A stretch of 31,025 nt of DNA. It comes from Gnetum montanum. Its lineage: Eukaryota; Streptophyta; Gnetopsida; Gnetales; Gnetaceae. The notes under the pieces were generated by a model. It did no database searches and was not told where the DNA came from. It worked only from the letters and a program-made list of their open reading frames with translations. Below, piece after piece: positions 20,670 through 30,201 of the stretch; position 1 is the first letter of the stretch; the number at the start of each line of letters is the position of its first letter. The DNA lies in the NCBI GenBank assembly GCA_015680685.1, contig MNCI01027447.1, positions 652,346 to 683,370 on the forward strand, written 5' to 3'. A program made the translations under genes and the position numbers.

Positions 20670-21640
20670 TTCAAACAAGAGCCCTTGGAGCTAAAGTCTT
20701 TACCAGCTCACTTGGAATATGCATTTTTGCAAAATGGAAAGCTAGTAATCATCAATGCCATCCTTGCTCCTAAACAGAAAAAGAGATTGCTGAAGGTGGT
20801 AAACAAATGGTTTGCTACATTCGCATGGTCATATCCTAAGTTAACTGGAGTTGATCCTAGGGTCTACTACCATCGGATATATATTGACCCTTCCATGAAG
20901 CCACGACGATAGCCACAAAGACGATTGAATACCAAACTGAAGCAAGTCGTAAAAGATGAAATTGAACAATTGCTAAAGGCGGGGTTCATCTATTCTATTG
21001 CCAATAGCAAATGGGTTAGCCCACTCATTATTGTGCCCAAGAAAGATGGCAAGTGGAGGGTCTGTATTGATTTCTGGTTGCTCAATATGGTGACCTTCAA
21101 GGACCACTTCCCGCTCCCATTTGTGGACCAGGTGTTGGATACCATCCCAGGGCACCGCTACTACAGCTTTTTGGATGGTTATAGTGGTTATAACCAAATC
21201 CAAATAGAACCAGAGGACTAAGCCAAAACAACATTCACAAGTCCATGGGGGACTTTCGCATATAAGAAGATGCCCTTTGGCCTGTGCAATGCGCCTTCTA
21301 CATTCCAACGCCTTGTCCTAAGCATCTTCCAACAACAAATCAGCAATGGGGTAGAAGTCTTCATGGATGACTTCTCTACCTATGGGGCCACGTTTGAGCA
21401 AGCCTTGGACCATCTTGAGTAGGTTCTAAAAAGGTGTGTACACACTAATATGCTGCTCAATTGGTAGAAAAGCCATTTGATGGTCCAAGAAGGCATTGTT
21501 TTGGGGCACTGCATCTCACAAACAGGGATTAGCGTGGATCCTAAAAAGTTCAGGGTCATCCAAGGAATCACTCACCAACCAAGTACCATCAAAGATGTTC
21601 CATCATTCCTTGGACACACTAGTTACTATTGACGCTTTAT
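20670..21640 (+). pseudogene. pol: Element A reverse transcriptase, Athila type
   Basis: Copies element RNA into DNA. In one frame: a lead-in with HLEYAFLQNGKLVIINA, then IEQLLKAGFIY, WVSPLIIVPKKDGKWRVCID (about 21012-21071), KDHFPLPFVDQVLD, FLDGYSGYNQIQIEPED, WGTFAYKKMPFGLCNAPSTF, and the catalytic box VFMDDFSTYG with both Asp present (MDD at 21363-21371). The thumb follows with LGHCIS and SFLGHTSYY. The family Arg in C-I-D-[FY]-R-x-L-N is Trp here, a one-base CGG-to-TGG type change. Stops include TAG at 20910, TAA near 21219, TAG near 21418 and TGA near 21630. The motif set separates it from Tat/Ogre RTs. Confidence 0.88.
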
Positions 21641-22140
21641 TGAAAACTTCTCGAAGATCGCCAAGCCGTTGGTAGAACTTACAAAGAAGGATGCTCCGTT
21701 CATCTGGACCACGAAGTGCAAATCGGCATTCCAATTGCTTAAATAAAAACTGTAGAAATTCCAGTTCTACGAGCACCTGATTGGTCTAGACGCTTTCACG
21801 TTATGACAGATGCATCCAACTATGCCTTGGGAGTCGTGCTTACACAGTGTGACGATCAGAAACATCCATATTATATCCACTATGCAAACTGTAGCATTTT
21901 GGGTGCTTAGCTCAACTACACCACCACCGAAAAGGAGTTGACGGCGGTGGTGTTCGCTTGGGACAAATTCTTGCACTATGTGCTTAGGTACGAGGTGTTT
22001 GTGCATACTGATCATAGTGCTCTTCGGTTCCTAATGAACAAACCAATGGTAAGCCCCCGCATCATTCGGCGGCTGGTGATTCTTCAGGAGTTTGATCTCA
22101 TCATGGTATGATGGGATTCTTCAGGAGTTTGCTGACCACT
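21641..22140 (+). pseudogene. pol: Element A RNase H
   Basis: Removes the RNA strand during reverse transcription. Starting at about 21803 the frame shows VMTDASNYALGVVLTQ (first active-site Asp in T-D-A-S), then NYTTTEKELTAVVFAWDKF (Glu region) and VFVHTDHSALRFL (second Asp region). These are the usual gypsy RNase H landmarks. A one-base frameshift near 21760 separates it from RT. A stop (TAG, about 21908) lies before the NYTT segment. The domain ends in a small duplication: GATTCTTCAGGAGTTTG occurs at 22078-22094 and 22115-22131, which replaces the end of the domain and shifts the frame again. Confidence 0.82.
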
Positions 22141-22985
22141 TGTCTCAGTTACGATGGGATGACATAGAAGAGGAGAAGCCCCTCTCTGAGCAATTTCCAG
22201 ATGGACTTCTCTTCACAGGTGTAGTCAATCCTCAAGTACCCAAGGAATCCCCTTGGTTCAACCGCATCCTCACCTACCTCACAACCCAGGAGTTATCAAA
22301 GGAGTGGAACCATCAGCAGAAATAGCAGTTTCTTCATAAGGCCAAGCATTTCATTTAAATCAATGGCCACCTTTAGAAGGTGTGCGTAGATGGCCTGCTT
22401 CAATGGTGTATCCCTGATGATGATACACTGCACGTCCTCTAAGATGCTCACGAGGGCCCTTGTGGGGGCCACTATGCTAGACGTCGCATGGTCATTAAGA
22501 TCATGCTTGCAAGGCATTACTGGCCCATAATTTTCAGGGATGCACAATGGTTCACCCACTCCTGCGAATGATGCCAAAAAGATGGTGGGATGTCGGCATG
22601 GTTGGAGGGACCTCAACAGTGGATGCAGCCATTGAAGCCCTTCGACATTTGGGGTATCAACTTCATGGGGCCAATCACACCCCTATTAAACAGAAAGGCA
22701 TACATCATCGTAGCTGTGGACTACTGTATAAAGTGAGCAGAAGTGACAGCTGTCATTGATTGTTCTTCCAACATTGCCGCATGATTTGTCCAGCAACAAA
22801 TCGTCAATAGGTTTGGAGTGCCACGTGCACTCATTTCTGATAATGGGACCCATTTTACGAGTGTCACTTTTCAGAAACTCATGCAACGCTTAGGGGTAAC
22901 ACATAAATTCACAACACCCTATCACCCCAGGGCCAACAGGCAAGCCGAAGTTGTGGGGGAGACCATCATCCCTACTGATCCATTC
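22120..22985 (+). pseudogene. pol: Element A integrase, C-terminally truncated
   Basis: The frame runs from EFADHLSQL (the RNase H to integrase link) to 22985. The zinc-binding part is readable: His at 22448, GGH, YWPIIFRDA, and the Cys pair at 22563 and 22572 with a TGA between them. In the catalytic core, the first Asp position is Asn (22659-22661, in GINFMGP). The second Asp is at 22839 (ISDNGTHF) and the Glu at 22947 (RQAEV), with 35 residues between, as expected for D,D-35-E. The frame stops shortly after the Glu. The C-terminal 200 or so residues usual in this family are missing and non-coding DNA follows, so a deletion is likely. Confidence 0.85.
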
Positions 22986-25030
22986 CACTAGACCCTCATT
23001 GTTTTAAAATTTTTTGTTTTACACCTTTTTTTTTTTCACCATCGTTCATACATTTGCAAATTCTTTGTACATTTTTTCCTTTCTTTAAATATTTTTCGTT
23101 TCTTTGTGTATGTTTCATTTTTCGCATAATTGCTAATACATCATCTTATTGTCTTCAGATGTCTGGCACGAGTGGTTTTCGTTGCGATGGGTAATGTATG
23201 CTAGTCAACCTAGTTGTCTGGTTCCTGCTCTCGCATGGTTGTCTTTGGACTTTACGTCTATTTTTTGTTCATAACATCGGTAGTGAGTTCACATCATCCA
23301 TCCATTCACCCACTCCATGGTTTTCCTTTTGTTGAGAACATGCAACCCCTTCACTTAAAAACATTATAATTAATGTGTGACTTATGTAGTTCCCATACTT
23401 GGGGATGACCCAATGGTTTGAATCGGGTGTGACTTCAAGGGGAATGCAATATTCATTGCTTTTTTTTATCTGCTAGGTTGCTAGTATGTCCTTACGGATT
23501 CCCTACCGCTCCACATCCATCTCTTCAAGAAAACTTCTAGGCAATTCGACCTTGCATGGTGTGGTCCTCACCGAAAAATTCAAAAAAAAAAGAAGAAAAA
23601 AGACAAAAGAAAAAAAATAAATAAACATGAGGATTCAAAGCACACCCCTTGGTCGAATGCATGCGCACATGCATGGGTCTTTGCATGGTGTGGTTCCCCT
23701 GAAAAAGAAAAGAAGAAATAAACAAATCACTATGTGGGAATTCAAAGCACACCCCTTAGACCGCCTCTCACGGGCCACAAGCACTAGTTATGGGACTTCC
23801 TTGATCCCCTCTAACTTCGTCCCATTTCACTTCCTTCTTCTCATGTTTGTTGGAATGGTGGTTCTCTGTGGGTGCATTCTTGCTTCCTTGGGGGATGGCC
23901 GGGGCTTCATCTGTTGCTGCGATGTCACTGCATGCAACTGGTTTTGGGTCTAACCTCAAGACAAGTTCTACCAAGTTACTTAACCACAACTGCACATGAG
24001 GTTTCATGTGACCGACAATCGGAATTCCATTTTCTTGTATCTCTCTCTCTTCACTCAATTTGCTCCATAACTCACCTCACTACCTATCTTATGTTGTGAA
24101 GGTTCGTCGTGATTTCCATGGGCTTCCAATGCCCTAGCAGGATCTCTTGGGTTGCCCTAGCAAGCACCATTTCTTGGCCCCGGGGCCCATGGACCTTGGT
24201 GTTGGGGCTATGCAAGGGCTACTAGGCTATTGCCTGCTATGGGGAGGACCCACCTGCATCTCCTTGGTCCCGCTTGTTAAGCCTTCTGTCCTTTGGATTT
24301 CGTGGTTGACTAGTTTTTGGGTCCCATTGTTCGATTTCTTCCCTGCTGAGTTCTTTTTGAGTCCCATTCTCCTATTTTTGACTTTTTTTTCTTTTTTTTT
24401 CGAGCCCTAGTTTCCCTTCTATTCTCAGCCATGACCGGGCCTCTCATGCGCTTCAACCGCCCCAATTTAGCGTTTCAAATTCATCATTTCAGGCTTTTTC
24501 CGGGTTGGTCAATGGGTAAACACACCTGCGTATATGCAACCCCATCAACGCAATGCCTAAACCCTATATATACACCCGTTGCACTTTGAAATTTTCATCA
24601 TTTGGAATCCAAATTGAGGGGATTTTTTGCCATTTTTTCTACCTAACCCTTTCCAACGCACCTACATTCCATCGCGAGTCCGCATCAACCGATCCTTGCC
24701 CTTTTAAGCAACCAGAGATATGCTCTCAGTTGGGGGGGGGTGATGCCTATGTGTAATTAATTAATTAATTAATTAATTGGTTAATTACGAAAACTTTGAC
24801 TCTAACCCATAAATTAACACTCTGGGAGACTTAAAGGTGTGCATGTGCTAACAACATAACTTGGTCAAACTGAGAAGTTGTATACAGACCATCTTAAGCT
24901 ACTTATGTATGGTCTAACGAGCGGTTATGTTTGATTGTATATGGCATCCAAACCAAGGCACCCAAGGGGCAAAGGACCGTCACAACCAAGGGACAAGCGC
25001 CCACGCACAGGAAGGGGATGAGGAGTGTAA
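22986..25030 (+). other. Element A spacer between pol and the downstream coding region
   Basis: About 2 kb with no convincing coding frame. It contains T-rich and A/G-rich runs and an imperfect direct duplication (23551-23654 and 23681-23762, each running from TTGCATGGTGTGGT to TTCAAAGCACACCCCTT). It also has a G run at about 24726-24734 and a (TTAA)n tract at about 24757-24780. Short open frames here look accidental. Athila-type elements usually have such a spacer before their 3' ORF. Confidence 0.6.
23551..23762. repeat. Imperfect tandem duplication with purine-rich core
   Basis: Copy 1 is 23551-23654 and copy 2 is 23681-23762. Both start TTGCATGGTGTGGT, hold an A/G-rich centre of different length, and end with TTCAAAGCACACCCCTT. 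Confidence 0.75.
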
Positions 25031-26136
25031 CCGCCAGACCATGCGAAGGGCTCTTATGCAACTGGGCCTCTCCGTGAAGGATCTGATGTGGAATCTGTCC
25101 ATCAGATTTCCGAAGAGGAGATTCCCAACGAGCAATCGCAAGAGGATGAGACTCTTGGGATAGCACCACGACTTGAGGTCACTCTGACCCAAGCCTACCT
25201 TATTACTATCACGCCATACAAGATGCAACGAATGGTCCATCAAGAGCTAAAATTTGGACCATTCCTTGAAAACGCACTAGAAGAAGTGAGGCTCCAACTG
25301 CAACACTCTCCGATATGGCCAATCATCACAACCAGTGGTGAATGGTACTTAGGAGAGACTTATCTCTTCTGGACGAATTGGCAACCAGGGTCTAGAGTAA
25401 GAATCAAAGACATTTATGTCTCTTACTCTTCAGAGGTGATAGTGCAGGCTCTAGGGTTGCCCAAGACTAGGGTAGATGTGGTGGAAATCCCAAAGCAGGC
25501 CGATCCAGAGGTAAAGGTGGAATGGACCAAACAGTTCTACGGGGTAGAGCACAAGAAATTCGGCTCCCTGACCACGGCCGAGAGGGTGTACTCAAAGATC
25601 GCATCTTACCACTTGAACCCAACGGTAAGACCTAGCAAAATCACGACCTTCTCCGCCCATGCGTGTGCCACCTTGAGTGGGAAATTCCTAATGAGTCTTC
25701 CACAGTTGCTATTCTTAGAAATTGAAACGAGGTTCGCTAGAACGAACGTGGAAGATGAGCTCTCCTCTTTCCCTGCCTAATCCGAAAGTTGTGCAAATAG
25801 GCAAGGATAGCACGGTATTTCAATGATGTAATACGACGCACCCCAATTGCCTCTTGGCAAGAAATGATGAAGGATAAAACTCCTGATGCCACACAGACAG
25901 AGGAGGAGCAGCAACCACCTCCACCACCTGCACAAACAATGCAACCGAGCTCGCAAACCATGGCAGAATACATCCGCGAGATCCGACAAACACTCTTGAG
26001 CCTGCAAGAGCAATCTAGCAGGACTAGTGGAGGAGAAGACCCTTCGGTCTATTGCCCTGCCATGAGCCACTTGGAGAAAGTGGCTCAATCAGTTAGCTTG
26101 CTTGAAAGGGCAGGGCCGATATTCTCTGCTACCTGA
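25031..26136 (+). pseudogene. Post-pol ORF of element A, part 1: globular domain and Pro-rich linker
   Basis: An open frame of 250 codons runs 25031-25780 in the sense direction, with no ATG near its start (25088 is GTG). It begins with an acidic stretch (SEEEIPNEQSQEDE). A mixed alpha/beta-like region follows, with IWPIITTSGEWYLGETYLFW, VIVQALGLPKTRVDVVEIP and VEWTKQFYGVEHKKFGSLTT segments. Just after the stop, the next frame carries on with LIRKLCK and, past a TAG, YFNDVIRRTPIASW. That implies one frameshift near 25775. It then runs through a Pro-rich linker (about 25910-25935) to 26136. The pattern reminds me of the putative plant transposon protein domain (PF20167) found in Athila-type elements; this is from memory and unproven. 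No signal peptide or transmembrane segment was seen, so an envelope role is not supported by the sequence. Confidence 0.6.
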
Positions 26137-26219
26137 GCACAAGTGCCAACCAGAATAGATCCAAGCATTCGAGAGGTAACAATATCAACCTAATAGTTAT
26201 TCCCTAAAATTTCAAGAAA

Positions 26220-27794
26220 TGCTGCTACCTTCTTGGTATACTTGAAGATGGTGAAGGGGCAACGATCCTGGTGATGTAGCACCAGGGATAGGAGGTTGCG
26301 GTCGAAGTGGTTGTTGACACAATTGCTACAGCTCTCAATGCACTAGCAACACCTATACTGAATGTTCATGGACTACAAGATGTACAGGTGTCTGCCGGAA
26401 CTTCGCATAGCAAGATTGATGCAGCCCAATACGAGGAGTTGTTGGATCAACTGGTGGGAATCGGGCAACCACTTTCAGATGTCTTTGACCTTTCGGACAA
26501 CATTACTACGACCCAGTTGAAGCTACTCTCGGCAAGGGGCAAGAGCCTCATTTTGGAAGGGCAACTTGAAGCTGCTCAAGCTACTTTTCAGTGCTTAGAA
26601 ATAGAGGTAGTCCAATTAAGAGCTCAACTTGCCGATCTAGCCATCCTTAACCACGAAATCACCAGGGATGAAGCTTTTCAATAGCTTTAACTTAAACTTC
26701 AGGTCATCAAGGATGTGCGAGAGATGGTGATCTTCGACAAGTCCTTGGCAGACATCCTAGCATATTGCTTAGACAAGGACCTGGTGAAGGTTTGCCAAGA
26801 GAATGTACGACTGACTGAGAAGGTTCATTGCCTACGCAATGTTGGTGCAGAAAATGAACACATGAAAAATTCTATCCACCAGCAGCAGGAAGAACTAGCC
26901 AGGGTGAATGCTAACGTAAGAAGGTTGGCTGCTGAGAACCGGAATCTGTCAATGGAGGAGGTTCAAGTGTTGCGACAGAAGTCTGCAATTGAAATCGCCA
27001 TTTGGAAGAATGAGGCCTTGAAATTTGAAAACATCAAAAATCATTACAGGGACTAAGTGGGATTGCAGAAGGAAGTGAACGAAAAGCATATTCAAGTCGC
27101 AAAGGCCAAAATGAACCAAGCGCTCTAGCAGCTCTAAGAGGGAGGCGATGCATGGCAACCTATCTTCGATGGGTTGAATACCTACAACAAAGCTTAAATC
27201 CACCTAAAAGAGCAGCAGATTGAGGAGATGACAGAATACATGGAGCTTGCCAACCTTCGATATGCAAACCTGGCTACACTCATAGCCAGGAGACCACGGT
27301 CAGAGTTAGAAAAGCAAGTGGCCACCTTGTATTCCCTATACGAGGGTGAGTTCCAGGCACATAAGGCAACAAAGTAGAATATGAAAATAGAAAATATGGA
27401 ACTCAAGGTTTTTTGCACAAGCTTTGAAGGACAAAGTACAGTCGCAAAGGACCTGGCCCACAAAATGAATGACTACCAGTAGCTACAGGCATTAATCCGA
27501 GCATTCGACATTGAACGCAAGCAGTTTGCAGCCTGGTTTGTCAACCTGAAAGAACTCCTTCCAACGTTGCCATGTCCTTGGGAGGTTCCAATTCCAGCAC
27601 ACATTGTAGAAGCTGCCTGGACAGTGAATGACCCCAGAAGCTAAAAAGAAAAAATGAGGGCTCTCTTGGAGGCCTTCTGACTACCTCCAGAAGTTGCAGC
27701 TATCGCAGGACAGCCATCATTCATGCCACCACCAACGCATGGGCCAGAGGCTGGAGAAGGTCCGTTAGAACCACCGCCCCCAGGGACGGTGTGA
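26220..27794 (+). pseudogene. Post-pol ORF of element A, part 2: long coiled-coil protein
   Basis: A single frame can be followed from about 26220 to the TGA at 27792-27794, over 500 codons, with about a dozen nonsense codons and no frameshift seen. It is rich in Leu, Glu, Gln, Ala and Lys with heptad-like spacing. Examples are LEGQLEAAQATFQCLEIEVV, VCQENVRLTEKVHCL, HQQQEELARVNANVRRLAAE and LKEQQIEEMTEYMELANLRY. The last part (27560-27791) turns Pro-rich and ends in PPPPGTV. The length and frame retention show real coding history. Coiled coil implies self-association or scaffolding; function is unknown. It probably formed one protein with the domain at 25031-26136, separated now by a second frameshift at about 26140-26220. 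Confidence 0.65.
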
Positions 27795-28024
27795 TCTTCT
27801 CCAACAATTTTGTGCATCATCCTACACGGGAGAGGCTCCAGGATTAGTGAGGTGTTTAATTTTGTCTCTAAACACTACCATTTTGTGTAACTTGCCCCCT
27901 ATGTAACTCGGGCACTTGGTTAAATTAATGTTGTGTCATGTGTGTGTTTAGTTATGTGTGTTGTAAATAAAAATCCATACCTTTCAAATTATAGAGTAAC
28001 TTGAGGATGAGTTTTTACTCAGTC
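27795..28024 (+). other. Element A 3' untranslated stretch
   Basis: Non-coding, T/G-rich DNA between the coiled-coil frame and the polypurine tract. It includes the conserved box at 27998-28016 that also occurs at 457-475. Confidence 0.6.
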
Positions 28025-28033
28025 GTGGGGGTA
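28025..28033 (+). promoter_or_regulatory. Polypurine tract of element A
   Basis: GTGGGGGTA directly precedes the TGATGAAG start of the 3' LTR; primes plus-strand DNA synthesis. Confidence 0.7.
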
Positions 28034-28795
28034 TGATGAAGTGTCATTAGTCGATGCGTCGACTAGGCCACATATACGGGGCCGCGTATATGTGGCCGTG
28101 TCGACAATAGGAGATAGAATATTTTCCAAGTGTCGGCAGTAGGTGTAAGAAAAGTGATTGGCTCTTTATTCGAGCATTGATGTATCTAAGCCCATTGGCG
28201 TGATGGTAATAAAAACAAACTATTCAAGCATTCCTTAGAGCATTTGGACTTAGCTATTTTATGCATTCAATAGTTTAATATGTTTGTGCTTTGTTAATTA
28301 CTTAAGTTTCTATTATTGTTATCTTAATCGCTATTGCTCATTCGTAGTTCATAAAGGCCATAAGTACGACCATCTCGAACGTAAATCAAACACTTGGTAA
28401 ACCCAATGACACTTAATGTCTGGTAACCCAGAAGTGTTAGGAGATGCTCAGAACATGCTCGGAAGATGAGATCAAATACTTATGCTAAAAATAGTTAGAA
28501 TACAAGCTAGGATAATTATAGATTAGATAATAGTTTATTCCTTACTTTTCATACCTTAATTAGCTGCCAAAAGATAAGTAAAAAGCCATAAAAATCATTA
28601 GCCTTAGTCTCACTTAACCATCATAAACAGAACCTCACAAGTGAGATTAGGAGGACAACAACCGTTCTAACCCAAGGTTTCGCTGGTTAGAGTCTGGTGT
28701 ATGTTAAGTGCTTATAGTCTATGGAATTCGACCAAGTTGCGTGTGAACGCCCGTGATTCGTATGGTTGGGCGTAGGGTTACCTAGCTGCTCATCA
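28034..28795 (+). mobile_element. Element A 3' LTR (762 bp), with a deletion removing the TATA box
   Basis: Starts TGATGAAGTGTC and ends GCTCATCA. Compared with the 5' LTR it lacks about 130 bases after the second GTCGAC (5' LTR about 16451-16580). The missing piece includes TATAAATA and most of the GC-rich hairpin region. It also lacks a 12-base duplication present in the 5' LTR near 16770. The U3 keeps an inverted repeat at 28066-28097. Confidence 0.95.
28066..28097 (+). repeat. Inverted repeat in the U3 of element A's 3' LTR
   Basis: GGCCACATATAC (28066-28077) and GTATATGTGGCC (28086-28097) are perfect 12-base reverse complements with an 8-base loop. The 5' LTR has a partly decayed version of the same structure at 16398-16429. 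Confidence 0.9.
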
Positions 28796-28800
28796 GGCAC
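28796..28800 (+). repeat. Target site duplication of element A, right copy (GGCAC)
   Basis: Matches 16360-16364. Confidence 0.95.
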
Positions 28801-30006
28801 TCATTGATATTTTGTATGTCTATTATAAGCCTCAAATTTCAAAAGTGTTTCATGCACCTTGTGTTTATAGTCTAGTGTGTTCAATTATGGTTTGTGCCTC
28901 CCAAGTACACTTCCTTACCTATTGTATCATACTTTTGGATTTGGTTTATGTTCCAAGTCCCTTAAAAGATTTTCAACCTCATTCAAGTGCCTTAAGATTT
29001 TTTTGATATGTTCCTTTAGATTTTAAGTTTCTTACAGAATTGAACCTTGATTTCTTAGCAGGGAGGTGTGTTCATGTAGGGGTGTCAATGCATCCCCTTT
29101 AGTGTAGCCCTTACTTACCCAGGTTTAGGTACAAGTGTCAAAAGTATGATCCAATTAGCTAGGGCTACATTGACAAGCCTCCATTCACTTCCAAGCATTG
29201 ATAAACCTCTACTATTACATTACAAAAAGTATAAATGCTCATGATAAGCTCTTACATACATCATAAACATAACTTAGGCATTTTGTTTGGACTTTTGGCA
29301 TTTGGTTTGTGTGAAGAGCTCTTTCCCCTTGGATAAGTTAATTTCATTCCTTCCTTATCTTGTGTATTTTGAGCCATTCCTTTCACAAGTTCAGCTAGAC
29401 TCTCTCAAGTGCTATCTTGCTTACATAGCCTAGAATCATTTGGTCAATGGAGATTCTAGTGTTTGCATGGCAAATAAAGCTCATGGTTTTTCCTTATTAT
29501 ACTATTAATACATTAAGCATTAAAAAAATAAAAATAATTATTTAATATCTATTTTATCAAGCTACAACAATTCATCCTTATTCAGTTCATAAATGTACAA
29601 TATAGTGTTGGATCATTGAGGTTTTGACTAAAAGCCATTCTTATTACTTTTCTTGTGTGATGTTGCACGTGTTTCATAAGGAATTGCAACATGAGCATTG
29701 CATGTATCTTTAAGAAGGATTACGATGCATGTATGTTTATTATTGTTTTATTTCTTATAATAATATAAAATCCATAAAAATTATAATGTATAAAGTTATA
29801 AAGATTTTCTCTATCTCTTACTATGGTAACATAGGTTTTCTTTTGTATCATATGTATTATATAATCTTTTTTATATTTATTCAATACATTGATATACATG
29901 AGTATTCTTGGCAATCCACTCAACATCATCTTTGAAGCTTGGACCATATTGCAATGCATTCCATATGTTATAATCTCATTGGTCACGACTGGTAGGATCC
30001 CTATCA
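28796..30006 (+). mobile_element. Element C 3' LTR, right part
   Basis: Aligns with 9698-10987 along its whole length, for example ATTATAAGCC, TATCATACTTTTGG, CTTGTGTATTTTGAG, CATATGTTATAAT and GGATCCCTATCA. The first 11 bases of this LTR lie at 16354-16364, on the other side of element A. It ends CTATCA at 30006 and is followed by the CCTAC duplication. Confidence 0.85.
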
Positions 30007-30011
30007 CCTAC
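30007..30011 (+). repeat. Target site duplication of element C, right copy (CCTAC)
   Basis: Matches 9683-9687. Confidence 0.85.
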
Positions 30012-30076
30012 TAAATTCAAGATGCTTAGGTTAAAGCTCAAATACTTCATATAAGCCCCCATTAGTCCTAGAACAT
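30012..30076 (-). mobile_element. Element B 5' LTR, outer end
   Basis: Matches 6197-6257 (shared AAGATGCTTAGGT, AATACTTCATA and AAGC blocks). On the minus strand both copies begin TGTT, as LTR starts do. It was joined to 9687 before element C inserted. Confidence 0.6.
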
Positions 30077-30121
30077 TGATGTGACATGATATCACATCCG
30101 TCGCGATATTTCATCCCCTAC

Positions 30122-30141
30122 GATATCGCATATGCGATATC
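30122..30141 (+). repeat. 20-bp perfect palindrome in the D LTR
   Basis: Two GATATCGC/GCGATATC arms meet at a central ATAT. Further GATATC- or CGATAT-type copies lie at about 30088-30176, all upstream of the TATA box. Confidence 0.9.
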
Positions 30142-30193
30142 ATGTCTTCTCCTACGATATTGCGTACTCGATATCGTAGTTTGCCGTAATGTC

Positions 30194-30201
30194 TATAAAT
30201 A
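30194..30201 (+). promoter_or_regulatory. TATA box of the D LTR
   Basis: TATAAATA, about 118 bases into the LTR and just after the palindrome cluster. Confidence 0.7.

Larger units (their letters stand above)
16365..28795 (+). mobile_element. Element A: near-full-length Athila-type Ty3/gypsy retrotransposon, 12.4 kb
   Basis: LTRs at 16365-17277 and 28034-28795, perfect TGATGA/TCATCA ends, GGCAC duplications, a tRNA-Asp type primer site and a polypurine tract. The internal order is gag, protease, RT, RNase H, integrase, spacer, then an extra sense coding region. RT features (KDHFPLPFVDQ, FLDGYSGYNQI, FMDDFS) are of the Athila branch and not the Tat/Ogre branch. By hand alignment the LTRs differ at about 60 of 690 shared positions, mostly transitions, so the insertion is old. 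Gag and pol hold many stops and two frameshifts; the element is defective but its frames are still easy to follow. Confidence 0.9.
9688..30006 (+). mobile_element. Element C: old, gag-only LTR retrotransposon (Athila-related), carrying nested element A
   Basis: Bounded by CCTAC duplications. The 5' LTR is 9688-10987; the 3' LTR is 16354-16364 plus 28801-30006, split by element A. The two LTRs align from TGATGAGGCA to GGATCCCTATCA, with roughly a fifth of positions differing in the first 160 bases, so C is clearly older than A. A decayed tRNA-Asp type primer site follows the 5' LTR, then a gag relic (11099-13107) and about 3.2 kb with no recognised gene. No protease, RT or integrase was seen, so C probably depended on another element's pol. 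Without A and the small insertion it is about 7.8 kb. Confidence 0.8.

Noticed and set aside
24757-24789. (TTAA)n tract as a possible regulatory array
   Set aside because: Simple repeat inside the element spacer; nothing around it suggests function.
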